Positions 1-8,794 of a stretch of 61,551 nucleotides of DNA are shown here, piece by piece. Below the pieces are notes generated by a model, which saw only the letters and a program-made list of their open reading frames with translations, searched no databases and was not told where the DNA came from. Within the stretch, counting starts at the first letter, position 1; each line of letters starts with the position of its first letter. The translations under genes and the position numbers were made by a program. Origin of the DNA: Bacteroidota bacterium (GTDB lineage: Bacteria > Bacteroidota > Bacteroidia > UBA8524); assembly GCA_006226545.1 (NCBI GenBank), contig SBGR01000030.1, positions 1 to 61,551 of the forward strand, written 5' to 3'.

Positions 1-1469
1 ACCGGGTCTGCATCAACAGCGCTAGCCGCTTTTACAAATACAATTTGTTCAGCACCATCGCCTTTGTTCCAGTGGAAAGTCATGGACGTGGTAGTAACAC
101 CACCGGTAGCTCCACCAGAAGAAGCGGTAGTTGGCTCAGAAGCGGTGGTATAGCGAGAGCCTGAAAGGGCAGTGTCGGTATAATTTTCAGTACCGCCTGT
201 GCCATTGTATTCGTAAATTTCTATGTAGTATTCTGTTCCGGGGGTTAATCCTGTTATTGTGGTAGGTGAACCATCATTACCTGTATAAACCACTTTTCCG
301 CCACCTAGTGCTGCTCCGCTGCCGCTGAAGTCTGCATCAGCAGTGTAGCTGGTTCCATCAACTGGCCCGCTGCTAGGCGCACTGCCTTCACGAACAACAA
401 TGATTCTGTTGGCGCCGTTTCCATTGGTAAAGTCTACGGTTAATGATGTTGATGTATAGGCAGTAATGTCAAAGCCGCTGCTGAGGGTGTCAGGCTCGCC
501 AGCGTTTGTTCCACCATCTACAACAGGCGCACTGGTAGTATTGTAGTTTTCATTATAACCTTCTGCTCCGCTGTATTCAATAGCAGTAAAGTGATAGTCT
601 GAGTTTGCGCTTAGCCCTTCAATAATAGCAGAAGTACCAACACCTTTATATACTACATAAACTCCAGAGTTGCCGATTTCGTCGCCAACACCAAAAGCGC
701 CGGCAGTATACCTTGTTCCGTCAGCAGGGAAATCGGTACCAACGGCAGAATTAAGTTTAGCAAGGATGATGATTGAATCACCGCTACCACGTGTCCATGA
801 TAAAGTCATGGTAGTATCGGTTTGTGCGTCGATAGCAAAGTCTGTTGCTTGGGTAGTTGGTTCAGTTCCTAAGCTTGGGTTATTAGCAGTAACAGCGTTA
901 ATACGAGTAGAGAGCCATGGGCTTGAGCTGTTGTGGGTATATAGTTTAGTTTTTACACCTGCTCCGCTCATATACCATTCTATAGATGTGGCTATGCTTG
1001 GGCTTGTTGCGCCACTGATTTGAAAAGTACCTAGTCTGTGGGTATTTGTTTGGCTATCTATTCTGGCCATGATGGCATCAAAATTTGTCTGCGAAGAAAT
1101 ACCCGCAGGGCCTGCTAAGTTGATGATCAGTTTATTGGTGTTGGAGCCGGAAGTGCCAATTGTTGTAGCGATATTGGCTTCATAGCTAATAGTAGCGCCA
1201 CTTGAGTTTTTAAGGTTTGATGTTCCTGTAACCATTGTTAAGACAGGTGAAGAAAAATTCGCGTGGTTATAAGTCATAACAAAGTCGGCATTCCCTAGGT
1301 GAACTTGACCTGAAGTTCTTACCATATAAACATCAAAATAGAAATCGCTACCTACATAATGTTGGTTTCTAATGTCCAGTTGTATGCCTTGGGCATTGGT
1401 TGATTTAAACGTTGAGAATAGTCCCGCAAACAATAAGAATTGCGCCAAGAGTAGTTTTCTAAAATTCAT
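1..1469 (-). CDS. Secreted T9SS-type surface protein with FN3-like repeats (partial, 3' end outside window)
   Basis: The minus-strand frame stays open from the start codon to the left edge, so the C-terminus is missing. The protein begins with a signal peptide (MNFRKLLLAQFLLF..., ending near NAQ). Next comes a domain of about 140 residues with the GNADFVMTYN-like motif common at the N-terminus of Bacteroidota surface proteins. At least three FN3-like repeats of about 110-130 residues follow (SGVYVVYKG, GGGKVVYTG, then a cut repeat). A T9SS sorting domain would be expected beyond the edge but is not seen. An in-frame ATG at 1481 would add four residues. A TACTTTTG promoter element at 1489-1496 lies just upstream. 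No enzymatic motif is visible, so an adhesin or structural surface role is inferred. Confidence 0.8.
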   Translation of the reverse strand, partial: MNFRKLLLAQFLLFAGLFSTFKSTNAQGIQLDIRNQHYVGSDFYFDVYMVRTSGQVHLGNADFVMTYNHANFSSPVLTMVTGTSNLKNSSGATISYEANIATTIGTSGSNTNKLIINLAGPAGISSQTNFDAIMARIDSQTNTHRLGTFQISGATSPSIATSIEWYMSGAGVKTKLYTHNSSSPWLSTRINAVTANNPSLGTEPTTQATDFAIDAQTDTTMTLSWTRGSGDSIIILAKLNSAVGTDFPADGTRYTAGAFGVGDEIGNSGVYVVYKGVGTSAIIEGLSANSDYHFTAIEYSGAEGYNENYNTTSAPVVDGGTNAGEPDTLSSGFDITAYTSTSLTVDFTNGNGANRIIVVREGSAPSSGPVDGTSYTADADFSGSGAALGGGKVVYTGNDGSPTTITGLTPGTEYYIEIYEYNGTGGTENYTDTALSGSRYTTASEPTTASSGGATGGVTTTSMTFHWNKGDGAEQIVFVKAASAVDADP

Positions 1470-1488
1470 GATTCCATGCATTGTATCA

Positions 1489-1496
1489 CAAAAGTA
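1489..1496 (-). promoter_or_regulatory. Bacteroidota -7 promoter element (TAnnTTTG)
   Basis: On the minus strand this reads TACTTTTG, a perfect match to the Bacteroidota -7 consensus. It lies 7 nt before the upstream candidate ATG (1481) of the secreted protein. No good -33 element is visible, so the assignment rests on the -7 box and its position. Confidence 0.45.
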
Positions 1497-1585
1497 TTGT
1501 GGACAATGCGGTAGAAATCTTGAACTTATATCAATGGAAGGATTATTATTTGAATGGCGTTATGTTAATGCCAATGACATAAACC

Positions 1586-2320
1586 CTATTTTGCTTTAAG
1601 GTCTAAGTCTGCTTTAAGTTTTTGGAAATATGAACGACTGATTTCCAAATACTCGTTATTGCCTTTCATATAAGCCCGTCCAGTATCGTTAGTCCATTTT
1701 TCAAAACGGCTCACCAAGCTAAGGTTAATGATGGTTGATCGGTGTATTTGTGTGAATTCTTGCGGTAATTTATCCATCCAGCTTTTGATGGTTCCGTATT
1801 TAACAAACTGTTTGCCTTCGATGGTAAAAATTTTGACATAATTACCGAGGGCAGAAATATGGCTTATTTCAGATAAAGGGAGCATAAAGATTTGGGTATC
1901 TTTATTCACCATAATTTGCTGGGTGCTTTCCAGTTTATTCGATTTGTTTTCCGCAGCCGGTTGTTCGCTATTAACAAAAAGCCTATTAATGCTTTCTCTT
2001 AAGCGTGCTTCAGTAACAGGTTTTACAATATAATCCAGGGCATTTATTTCAAAAGCTTTTACAGCATATTCAGGGTGTGAAGTGATAAATACGACGCGAG
2101 TAAAGGAATCAACAAAGGGTAGTAATTCAAATGAGGTTACTTCGCCAATTTCAACATCCAATAGCAGTAAGTCGGGAATATTATGCGTAAGTAGCTCTTG
2201 CGCCTGACTGAAGTCTGATGCTTTTCCAATTAACTCAATACCATCCATTTTGGAAAGCAACTCCGAGAGTACTTTCCTGTAGATATCAGAATCTTCTACC
2301 AGTATGGTTTTAATGCGCAT
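1586..2320 (-). CDS. LytTR-family response regulator
   Basis: Two-domain response regulator of 244 residues. The receiver domain (about 1-115) has the acidic pair E9/D10, the phosphoacceptor D55 (LLLLDVE), T80 and the invariant K100 (YIVKP). A C-terminal LytTR DNA-binding domain (about 130-240) contains GNYVKIFT and the QIHRSTIINL motif. It probably activates transcription on phosphorylation by a LytS/YehU-type histidine kinase. No kinase gene is adjacent, so it is an orphan regulator here. The gene lies upstream of the partial surface-protein gene on the same strand, which could be a target, but nothing in the sequence proves this. Confidence 0.93.
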   Translation of the reverse strand: MRIKTILVEDSDIYRKVLSELLSKMDGIELIGKASDFSQAQELLTHNIPDLLLLDVEIGEVTSFELLPFVDSFTRVVFITSHPEYAVKAFEINALDYIVKPVTEARLRESINRLFVNSEQPAAENKSNKLESTQQIMVNKDTQIFMLPLSEISHISALGNYVKIFTIEGKQFVKYGTIKSWMDKLPQEFTQIHRSTIINLSLVSRFEKWTNDTGRAYMKGNNEYLEISRSYFQKLKADLDLKAK

Positions 2321-2369
2321 TCATCGCGAATGTAATTATATTTTACAAAGGATTTACGTCCTAGAAAAA

Positions 2370-3368
2370 CTATAGATCAAAAGATTTTTTCTCCTTAAAC
2401 AGGGAAGCAATCAGCATTTCGGTTTCATCTGGGTAGTTGATGTGCACGTTTTTACCGTATTCCAGCCAGGTATTTAATTGATGTAGGAAGTTGCCGTTTA
2501 TTTCGGTTACAACAGTACAGCCGGCTTTCTTTGCACCTAAGGCATTGCAGTGTTGCTCGTATTGTCCAATCATAGGAATGACCATCACCTTCTTGCCCAA
2601 GAAGATGGCTTCTGTAGGTGCCTCAAATCCGCCTCCGGTGATTAAGCCGGTACACTCGGCAAGGCTTCGGGTATAGGCTTCGTTTTCTATCGGACGAACG
2701 TGAATATGGTCCTGCTTAAACTCCTGTTTGCTGTGCTTGCTGAAGATTTCCCAACGTACCGTTTTAATCTTTTCGAAGTACTTGATTAAATAGGCATCGG
2801 CATAGGCTGGAAGGTAAACCGTAACATGCCCTTTATCGGTGCTTTCAAGATTTCTTACCTCGGAGCGAATGATGGGCGTGCGGATATAGCTGTCGTACGA
2901 TTCAAAGTGAAAGCCGTAGCCGGGTTGGCTTGGAGCATAGTGTTGGAATATCTGCTCGGCAAAGTGGTTTTTCTTTTGTGGGCGCGGTGTTTTATCGCTC
3001 AAGAAGGATTGCTGATGGCTGAGTGCAATGCATGGTTTCTTTTTGAGTTTGCAGGCCCAGGCGCTGATAGGCTCAAAATCGTTGATTACAATATCGTATT
3101 GTTCAACAGGCAGATGGCGGATATCGCGAATCAGTTTGCTGGTTTTTAAGGTCTTCAGGCTATCCCAAATGTCGATGCCTCCATTTTTCCCGAATGTATA
3201 ACTCAAACCATGCAGTTTGTATTTGAGTTCATAAGGGAGCTGAACATCGCTTTGTGTTCCGCTCACCAAAATGTCTAGTTGGCCGTGTTGCTGCAGATAG
3301 GGTATAACCTCACGCGCCCGGCTGATATGCCCATTGCCCGTTCCCTGAATGGCGAATAATATCTTCAT
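2370..3368 (-). CDS. Glycosyltransferase, MJ1255/VC2487-like family
   Basis: A 332-residue GT-B-like glycosyltransferase. The N-terminal MKILFAIQGTGNGHISRA motif has the glycine-rich loop and conserved His typical of this family. The C-terminal GGGFEAPTEAIFLGKK...EQHCNA segment is the expected nucleotide-sugar binding region of GT-B enzymes. The acceptor is unknown; a role in cell-surface glycan or lipid glycosylation is inferred. The start codon lies inside the end of the upstream phosphoesterase gene (59-nt overlap). The start is well supported because the GNGH motif begins almost immediately, so the two genes are probably translationally coupled. Confidence 0.85.
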   Translation of the reverse strand: MKILFAIQGTGNGHISRAREVIPYLQQHGQLDILVSGTQSDVQLPYELKYKLHGLSYTFGKNGGIDIWDSLKTLKTSKLIRDIRHLPVEQYDIVINDFEPISAWACKLKKKPCIALSHQQSFLSDKTPRPQKKNHFAEQIFQHYAPSQPGYGFHFESYDSYIRTPIIRSEVRNLESTDKGHVTVYLPAYADAYLIKYFEKIKTVRWEIFSKHSKQEFKQDHIHVRPIENEAYTRSLAECTGLITGGGFEAPTEAIFLGKKVMVIPMIGQYEQHCNALGAKKAGCTVVTEINGNFLHQLNTWLEYGKNVHINYPDETEMLIASLFKEKKSFDL

Positions 3369-4173
3369 ATAAAAATTGCATAGCGGGTAATGCCTGAAAC
3401 TCTTCTTCCTCTTCTTGTGCGTCGATTACTGTATCGGCGTATTTGATCAAATGCCAATCACCATCATAGTACTCCAACGCGCTAAGGTTCTCAATCCAAT
3501 CACCACTGTTTAGGTAGCGAACGGTTTTTCCATCTGATTCAATGGTTCTGTCGCAAGGCTGGTGAATATGCCCGCATAAAACCATGTCATACCCTTCTTC
3601 CAAAGCCAAGTCGATGGCTGTTTGCTCAAAGTCGTTGATGAATTTAATGGCATGTTTTACGCTGTCTTTGATCTTTTTAGAAAGCGATATTTTGCCTCTT
3701 CTCAGCACGCGTTGGCTGATGAAATTCACAAAGCGATTTAAGAGTATTAATAGGTCGTAGCCCGCGCCTCCCAGTTTAGCGAGCCACTTGGAGTGCTTCA
3801 TGGTAATGTCGAAAACATCACCGTGGAAGAACCACATCTTCTTTCCATCGTGTTCCAAAATGAGCTTATTCAATAATTGGAAATTGTTCAAATGGAAATC
3901 GCTAAAGCGTCTCAGCATCTCATCGTGGTTGCCCGTTAGGTAATAGACCTGGGTTCCTTGGGTAATCATTTTAGTGATGCGCTGAACAATTTTCATGTGC
4001 GAATCCGGCCAATAGCGTTTACTGAATTGCCAGATGTCGATGATGTCCCCATTCAAGACTAAGATATCGGGTTGAATGCTCTTCAAGTATTGATTGAGCT
4101 CCTTGGCATGGCACCCGTAGGTGCCGAGATGCACGTCGGAAATAACGGCGATCTCAAGTTTACGTTTTGCCAT
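3310..4173 (-). CDS. UDP-2,3-diacylglucosamine diphosphatase-like metallophosphoesterase (LpxH-type)
   Basis: A 287-residue calcineurin-like phosphoesterase with the full metal-binding set: D13-x-H15, GD at 42-43, GNHD at 81-84, HGD at 117-119 and GHIH at 201-204. The pattern and size fit the UDP-2,3-diacylglucosamine hydrolase branch, which cleaves the pyrophosphate to give lipid X in lipid A synthesis. Bacteroidota often have several paralogues of this branch, so the exact substrate is uncertain. It sits upstream of and overlaps a glycosyltransferase gene, consistent with envelope lipid or sugar work. It is transcribed divergently from rsmI. Confidence 0.85.
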   Translation of the reverse strand: MAKRKLEIAVISDVHLGTYGCHAKELNQYLKSIQPDILVLNGDIIDIWQFSKRYWPDSHMKIVQRITKMITQGTQVYYLTGNHDEMLRRFSDFHLNNFQLLNKLILEHDGKKMWFFHGDVFDITMKHSKWLAKLGGAGYDLLILLNRFVNFISQRVLRRGKISLSKKIKDSVKHAIKFINDFEQTAIDLALEEGYDMVLCGHIHQPCDRTIESDGKTVRYLNSGDWIENLSALEYYDGDWHLIKYADTVIDAQEEEEEFQALPAMQFLYEDIIRHSGNGQWAYQPGA

Positions 4174-4350
4174 GGTACAAAATTCCGGGCTGCGTATTAC
4201 GCCTGTCTTAAACTAAAATCAAGTTCTTATTACCTTCGTTGAGTTGAAGTGTGGATACAATCCCCGCAGGATTTTGTTCATCTTTGCATTTCTCCGGTTT
4301 CAAGGAGGAATGGTTAGTAAAGTGCAGAAAAAGAAAAAGATAAACGCGAC

Positions 4351-5025
4351 ATGAGCGGAAAATTATACGTGGTTCCTACACCAATTGGCAACTTAGACGA
4401 CATGACTTTCAGAGCCATTAAAGTGCTGCAAGAGGTGCAGTTGATTTTGGCTGAAGACACCCGCACCAGCGGGAAACTCTTAAAGCATTTCGAGATTGCC
4501 ACGCCCATGTCGTCTTTCCACTTGCACAATGAACACCAGCAAGTAGGACGCTATACGGAAAAGTTAAAATCAGGAGAAACCATTGCCTTGATTAGCGATG
4601 CAGGTACGCCGGCTATTTCTGATCCCGGATTTTTACTTGTGCGGGCGGCTGTTGAAGAAGGTGTGGAGGTAGAATGTTTGCCCGGCGCCACAGCTTTTGT
4701 CCCAGCCTTGGTAGATTCGGGTTTCCCTGCCGATCGTTTTGTGTTTGAAGGATTTTTACCCTTAAAGAAAGGCCGTCAAACACGCATCAAAGAATTGGCA
4801 GAAGAAAAACGAACCGTCATTTTATACGAATCGCCACACCGCATTCAAAAATGTTTGATGCAATTGGCGGAGTTTTTTGGCGAAGATCGTCAGGCCGTTG
4901 TAGTTAGAGAAATCTCCAAGTTCTACGAAACCAAACACCGCGGCACCTTGACCGAACTCATCACTGAATGCGACGTAAAAGAAATGAAAGGCGAAATTGT
5001 GGTGGTGGTCAAAGGCAAGGAGTAA
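4351..5025 (+). CDS. rsmI: 16S rRNA (cytidine(1402)-2'-O)-methyltransferase
   Basis: A 224-residue SAM-dependent methyltransferase of the tetrapyrrole-methylase fold. It has the diagnostic MSGKLYVVPTPIGNLDDMT start, AEDTRTSGKLL, the SDAGTPAISDPG loop, the PGATAFVPALV segment and the ESPHRI motif. It 2'-O-methylates C1402 of 16S rRNA at the ribosomal P site. Length is slightly short but within family range. A CATCTTTGC sequence near 4278-4286 resembles a -7 element and would give a leader of about 60 nt. It is divergent from the phosphoesterase gene. Confidence 0.96.
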   Translation: MSGKLYVVPTPIGNLDDMTFRAIKVLQEVQLILAEDTRTSGKLLKHFEIATPMSSFHLHNEHQQVGRYTEKLKSGETIALISDAGTPAISDPGFLLVRAAVEEGVEVECLPGATAFVPALVDSGFPADRFVFEGFLPLKKGRQTRIKELAEEKRTVILYESPHRIQKCLMQLAEFFGEDRQAVVVREISKFYETKHRGTLTELITECDVKEMKGEIVVVVKGKE

Positions 5026-5111
5026 TTGGCAATTGTCTTCGCTAAATCGTTTAAAAACGAATAGTGTCTTTCAGTAAACACAACGCTAACCTATCGCTCA
5101 AATAATTCCGC

Positions 5112-5119
5112 TAAATTTG
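5112..5119 (+). promoter_or_regulatory. -7 promoter element before lnt, possibly giving a leaderless mRNA
   Basis: TAAATTTG matches the Bacteroidota -7 consensus exactly and ends only 4 nt before the lnt ATG. Transcription normally starts a few nucleotides after this box, so the transcript would begin at or next to the start codon. No clear -33 box is seen. Confidence 0.5.
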
Positions 5120-5123
5120 GCGC

Positions 5124-6698
5124 ATGAACTGGATAAAAAACCCTTGGCTGCTAGCCATCGTGAGTGGCCTTTTGCTAAGTATTGCTTGGCCGCCGGTTTT
5201 TTTCAATGGAATCATTTTTATCGCTTTTGTTCCTCTTTTAATTTTAGAGGATCAATATTACCGTGGTGAAAATCAAGGTTCTTATTTTACCCTTCAAGTT
5301 TGGCTTACCTATTTCATCTGGAATTTCTTAACCACGTATTGGGTATGGTTTGCATCAAAAAGTGGTGCCGTGATGGCCATTGTCGCGCACTCGGCAATCC
5401 AGACTTTACCTTGGGTAGCCTTTCATTTTACCCGTAAAAACTTCAAAGACAAGCTCGCTTATCCGGCTTTGGTATTCTTTTTACTAACGCTTGAATACGT
5501 GGATTTTAACTGGGACATTATGTGGCCGTGGCTTACCCTAGGTAATGCTTTTGCCAAGGTTCCTTCCTGGGTGCAATGGTATGAATACACAGGCTTGGCC
5601 GGTGGTGCAGTTTGGATCATCTTAGTCAACGTTTTAGCCTTTCGCGCACTACAACAAGGCAAAGCCATGGCTTGGGTTAAACCTGCCTTTTACGTGCTAC
5701 TGCCACTGAGCATTTCTTGGATTATCGCGGCGAATTATGAAAGTCAAATAGACCGCACGATTGACGTAGTAGTTATCCAACCGAATGTAGATCCTTATAG
5801 CGAAAAGTTTGACCCGGCCAAGGCAGATGAACAAGTAGATAAACTCATCCGCTTAAGCGAATCAAAATTGGATACTAGCGTCCGATTGCTCATGTGGCCT
5901 GAAACTGCTTTGACCGATAATTTCATTGAAGAAGAAATAGGATCCTATACGAACTACCGTAAAGTGAAACGGTGGTTGGCTCAGTATCCAAACCTGACCT
6001 TGGTAACGGGAGCAAGTACTTTTCACTTCTTTAAAGAAGGCGATAAAGTAACAAGCAGCGCTAGACAAGCGCCTAACGGACAATACTACGATGCCTACAA
6101 TACCGCTATTCGAATGCGCTACGGCTACCCGGATGTATTCTACCATAAGGCGAAATTGGTTCCCGGAGTGGAACGAATGCCATTCATTGGTTACCTGCCG
6201 TTCTTGGAACAATTGGCTATCAATCTGGATGGAACCAGTGGAACATTAGGCATTAGCGATGAAGCCACCGTGATGGAAGGGGAAGGTGTGAAAATGGCGC
6301 CCATCATCTGTTACGAATCCGTTTTTAGTGATTACTGCACGGAATACGTGCGAAACGGCGCAAACCTTTTGGGTATCATCACCAACGACGGCTGGTGGAG
6401 AAATACCCCGGGCTACCGTCAGCATTTCGATTATGCTCGTTTACGTGCCATTGAGAACAGAAGGTATATCGCTAGGTCGGCCAATACAGGTATTAGCGGA
6501 TTTGTAGACGATAGAGGCAATGTCTTAGCACGCAGCGAATGGTGGGTGCCTGACGCCATGCGCATGAGTCTGCCGCTGATTAGCAAACAGACCTGGTACA
6601 GCCAGAGTGGTGATTTCTTGGGGCGTATTTCCATTGTTTTAGGCTCGTTGGTGCTCGTGGCGGGTATCTTTAGAAGAAAAACAAAAAAGGGTTATTGA
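5124..6698 (+). CDS. lnt: Apolipoprotein N-acyltransferase
   Basis: A 524-residue inner-membrane enzyme that adds the third acyl chain to the N-terminal cysteine of lipoproteins. The N-terminal part (about 1-210) has several hydrophobic membrane segments. The C-terminal nitrilase-like domain carries the catalytic triad: Glu in MWPETAL, Lys in KAKLVPGVE and Cys in APIICYESVF. ITNDGWW and the following RAIENRR segment are also family-typical. The large number of lipoproteins in this window fits with its function. It is a single gene between rsmI and the ferredoxin group, with its own -7 element. Confidence 0.95.
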   Translation: MNWIKNPWLLAIVSGLLLSIAWPPVFFNGIIFIAFVPLLILEDQYYRGENQGSYFTLQVWLTYFIWNFLTTYWVWFASKSGAVMAIVAHSAIQTLPWVAFHFTRKNFKDKLAYPALVFFLLTLEYVDFNWDIMWPWLTLGNAFAKVPSWVQWYEYTGLAGGAVWIILVNVLAFRALQQGKAMAWVKPAFYVLLPLSISWIIAANYESQIDRTIDVVVIQPNVDPYSEKFDPAKADEQVDKLIRLSESKLDTSVRLLMWPETALTDNFIEEEIGSYTNYRKVKRWLAQYPNLTLVTGASTFHFFKEGDKVTSSARQAPNGQYYDAYNTAIRMRYGYPDVFYHKAKLVPGVERMPFIGYLPFLEQLAINLDGTSGTLGISDEATVMEGEGVKMAPIICYESVFSDYCTEYVRNGANLLGIITNDGWWRNTPGYRQHFDYARLRAIENRRYIARSANTGISGFVDDRGNVLARSEWWVPDAMRMSLPLISKQTWYSQSGDFLGRISIVLGSLVLVAGIFRRKTKKGY

Positions 6699-6719
6699 TG
6701 CTTAGATAAGCGGAAAAGC

Positions 6720-6727
6720 TACCTTTG
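6720..6727 (+). promoter_or_regulatory. -7 promoter element of the ferredoxin-iscX-maf group
   Basis: TACCTTTG matches the TAnnTTTG consensus. It lies 15 nt before the ferredoxin ATG. An ATTG about 22 nt upstream could serve as a weak -33 element. Confidence 0.55.
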
Positions 6728-6742
6728 CACCGCTAAAGTATT

Positions 6743-7072
6743 ATGGCTAAAATCACGTTTAAATTTGAAGACGCTTCAATTCCGGCTCAATCGTTTGAGA
6801 TGGAAGAAGGCGATTCTATATTGGATATTGCCCTCGACAATGATGTGGAACTCAACCACAATTGCGGTGGCGTTTGTGCTTGCAGTACCTGTCACGTTTA
6901 TGTGAACGAAGGAATGGATTCACTGCAAGAAATTTCAGACAAAGAAGAAGACTTTATTGACCGCGCTAGAAACCCGAAACTGAATTCAAGGTTGGCTTGC
7001 CAATGCATCTTGGAAGACGAAGAGGATATTGTGGTAACGGTTCCGGATCAATCTTCAATTATCGGACACTAA
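6743..7072 (+). CDS. Adrenodoxin-type [2Fe-2S] ferredoxin
   Basis: A 109-residue electron-transfer protein. The cluster ligands show adrenodoxin spacing: C41, C47, C50 in the CGGVCACSTC segment, and C86 in LACQC. The acidic surface (many E/D) fits ISC-type ferredoxins (Fdx), which donate electrons during Fe-S cluster assembly. The next gene, one base downstream, encodes IscX, another ISC-associated protein, which supports this assignment. The rest of the isc operon is not in this window. Confidence 0.92.
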   Translation: MAKITFKFEDASIPAQSFEMEEGDSILDIALDNDVELNHNCGGVCACSTCHVYVNEGMDSLQEISDKEEDFIDRARNPKLNSRLACQCILEDEEDIVVTVPDQSSIIGH

Positions 7073-7073
7073 C

Positions 7074-7316
7074 ATGAACAACGAATTTCAACTTCCTATA
7101 CACTGGAACGATTACGAAGACATCGCCATGGCTTTGTACGAACGTTTTGGTGACGAATTCGGCGAAAGCCAGATTTACCGTATCCGTTTTACTGATCTTT
7201 TGGAGTGGGTATTGGAGATTCCGAACTTCAAAGGTACACGTCAAGAAAGTAATGAAGGCCATTTAGAGATGATCCAGAGCAGCTGGGTTTACGAATGGCG
7301 CGATAACCAAAACTGA
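7074..7316 (+). CDS. iscX: Fe-S cluster assembly protein IscX
   Basis: An 80-residue acidic protein with the IscX (YfhJ) signature: IHWNDYEDIAMALYERF, then RIRFTDLLEWVLEIPNF, ending in a tryptophan-containing tail (WVYEWRDNQ). IscX binds iron and the desulfurase IscS and modulates cluster assembly. It follows the ferredoxin gene by one base and is followed by maf with one base between, so the three are almost certainly co-transcribed. Confidence 0.92.
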   Translation: MNNEFQLPIHWNDYEDIAMALYERFGDEFGESQIYRIRFTDLLEWVLEIPNFKGTRQESNEGHLEMIQSSWVYEWRDNQN

Positions 7317-7317
7317 G

Positions 7318-7890
7318 ATGCGGAGTTTTCCTCCTTTTAGCTTAGCGTCTAAATCGCCGCGAAGACAAGAACTGCTGAAGACAGCTGGCTTCGATTTTCA
7401 GGTGCGTACTAAGGAGGTCGACGAAAGTTTCCCCGAAACGATGCCGGCAGGTGAGGTTCCCGTTTACCTCGCTCAGAAAAAAGCACGTGCCTTTGCTCTT
7501 GAACCGGCTGAAATCATTGTGACCGGTGATACGGTGGTGGCGATTGGCGATAGCATTCTGAATAAGCCGGAAGATGCTGCCGATGCAAAGCGCATGCTTC
7601 GTTTATTATCCGGTACCGAACATCAAGTTATTACCGGAGTCTGCATCCGCAACGCGCAAAAGGAAAAGCTCTTTTCTGCCGTAACCCAAGTTCGCTTTAA
7701 GGAGCTGAGCGATGCCGAAATAGACTTCTATATTTCAGCATACAAACCCTACGACAAAGCCGGTGCATACGGAATCCAAGAATGGATAGGCTTAATTGCC
7801 GTTGAAGGCATTGAAGGCTGCTATAACAATGTAGTAGGCTTTCCGGTTTCCGCTTTCTACCGGGAGTTTGAAGCGTTTCTAGCTCAGTAA
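7318..7890 (+). CDS. maf: Maf-family nucleoside triphosphate pyrophosphatase
   Basis: A 190-residue house-cleaning NTPase. The N-terminal LASKSPRRQELL motif, VTGDTVVAI and the C-terminal KPYDKAGAYGIQ loop are the canonical Maf motifs. The family hydrolyses dTTP/UTP or modified pyrimidine nucleotides. The GAYGIQEW region fits the dTTP/UTP (YhdE-like) branch. It is the last gene of the ferredoxin-iscX-maf run, and its 3' end overlaps the convergent ppx gene by 12 nt. Confidence 0.94.
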   Translation: MRSFPPFSLASKSPRRQELLKTAGFDFQVRTKEVDESFPETMPAGEVPVYLAQKKARAFALEPAEIIVTGDTVVAIGDSILNKPEDAADAKRMLRLLSGTEHQVITGVCIRNAQKEKLFSAVTQVRFKELSDAEIDFYISAYKPYDKAGAYGIQEWIGLIAVEGIEGCYNNVVGFPVSAFYREFEAFLAQ

Positions 7891-8793
7891 AACACCTTCT
7901 TTTAGCGAATTCATGGAGCAGAAAATGCTTTCCAAGAGAAAGGTCTCCATCACGTAGTCAATGAGTAAACTGGCTACCACCATCATCTCTACACGGTAGT
8001 CTGCCAATCCCTTCATCGCTAAACGTTCTTCTAAGGTAGATGCGGTAAGTATATCGCTCAATTCAAAGAAATCGTCTGGATCGAGTTCATATAAACCCGG
8101 ATGTGATTCCGGAATGCGGATGTCCAATTGATCATCCATCAATTCCAGTAAACTCTCAAAGCTGCCGGCAGAACCTACCAAACATGTTACCTGGTGCAGC
8201 TGCATGGCTTCGTGCAAAGGCTTCAGCTGATCGTCTAAGTAATCGAATAGGCTATTTACCTCGGCATCTGTGATGGGATCATGTTGGTGAAACTTCTCCA
8301 ATAACCTGGCACAACCTACGTCAAAGCTTTGTTTCCAGAGTATTTCACCTGCGTCAACGATGATAAACTCCACACTTCCCCCACCGATGTCCATCACCAG
8401 ATGCGCTGGAAAGTCGAGAGGCAAGGTGGCGTCCACGCCTTTTTGAATGTATTCGGCTTCTTGGTCGCCACTGATTATTTCAATCTCCAATCCGTAGCGA
8501 CTCTTAACTTCCGCCATGAATTCACTGCCATTGGCTGCGGAACGTATGGCCGATGTAGCCAGGCACCGGCATTTGCCTAAGCCCATTTCATCTAACTTGG
8601 TTTTGAAACGAGCAAGGGCATTTAAACCACGTTCATAAGCGGCTTCGGCTATGCGACCTTGATTGATTCCGCCTTCACCCAATTTAACTGCTATTTGTTC
8701 TCTGTGTACGATTTCGCTGATATGCTCATCGTGTACCTCAGCCACCACCAGGTGAAAGGTATTGGTGCCTAAGTCAATTACCGCCTTCCTCAT
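7879..8793 (-). CDS. Ppx/GppA-family phosphatase (exopolyphosphatase)
   Basis: A 304-residue ASKHA-fold enzyme, with the start placed at MRKAVIDLGTNTFHL. The longer reading frame to 8853 would run into the upstream gene, whereas this start lies 1 bp after that gene's stop. Motifs are the phosphate-1 loop AVIDLGTNTFHLVV and the phosphate-2 loop VMDIGGGSVEFI. It hydrolyses polyphosphate or pppGpp; the short length without a C-terminal HD domain fits the single-domain Bacteroidota type. It is the last gene of the 15455-7879 operon. Confidence 0.92.
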   Translation of the reverse strand: MRKAVIDLGTNTFHLVVAEVHDEHISEIVHREQIAVKLGEGGINQGRIAEAAYERGLNALARFKTKLDEMGLGKCRCLATSAIRSAANGSEFMAEVKSRYGLEIEIISGDQEAEYIQKGVDATLPLDFPAHLVMDIGGGSVEFIIVDAGEILWKQSFDVGCARLLEKFHQHDPITDAEVNSLFDYLDDQLKPLHEAMQLHQVTCLVGSAGSFESLLELMDDQLDIRIPESHPGLYELDPDDFFELSDILTASTLEERLAMKGLADYRVEMMVVASLLIDYVMETFLLESIFCSMNSLKEGVLLS

Positions 8794-8794
8794 C

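Noticed and set aside
670..1023. Plus-strand frame opposite the partial surface protein
   Set aside because: It is antisense to a strongly coding FN3-repeat region and has no motif.
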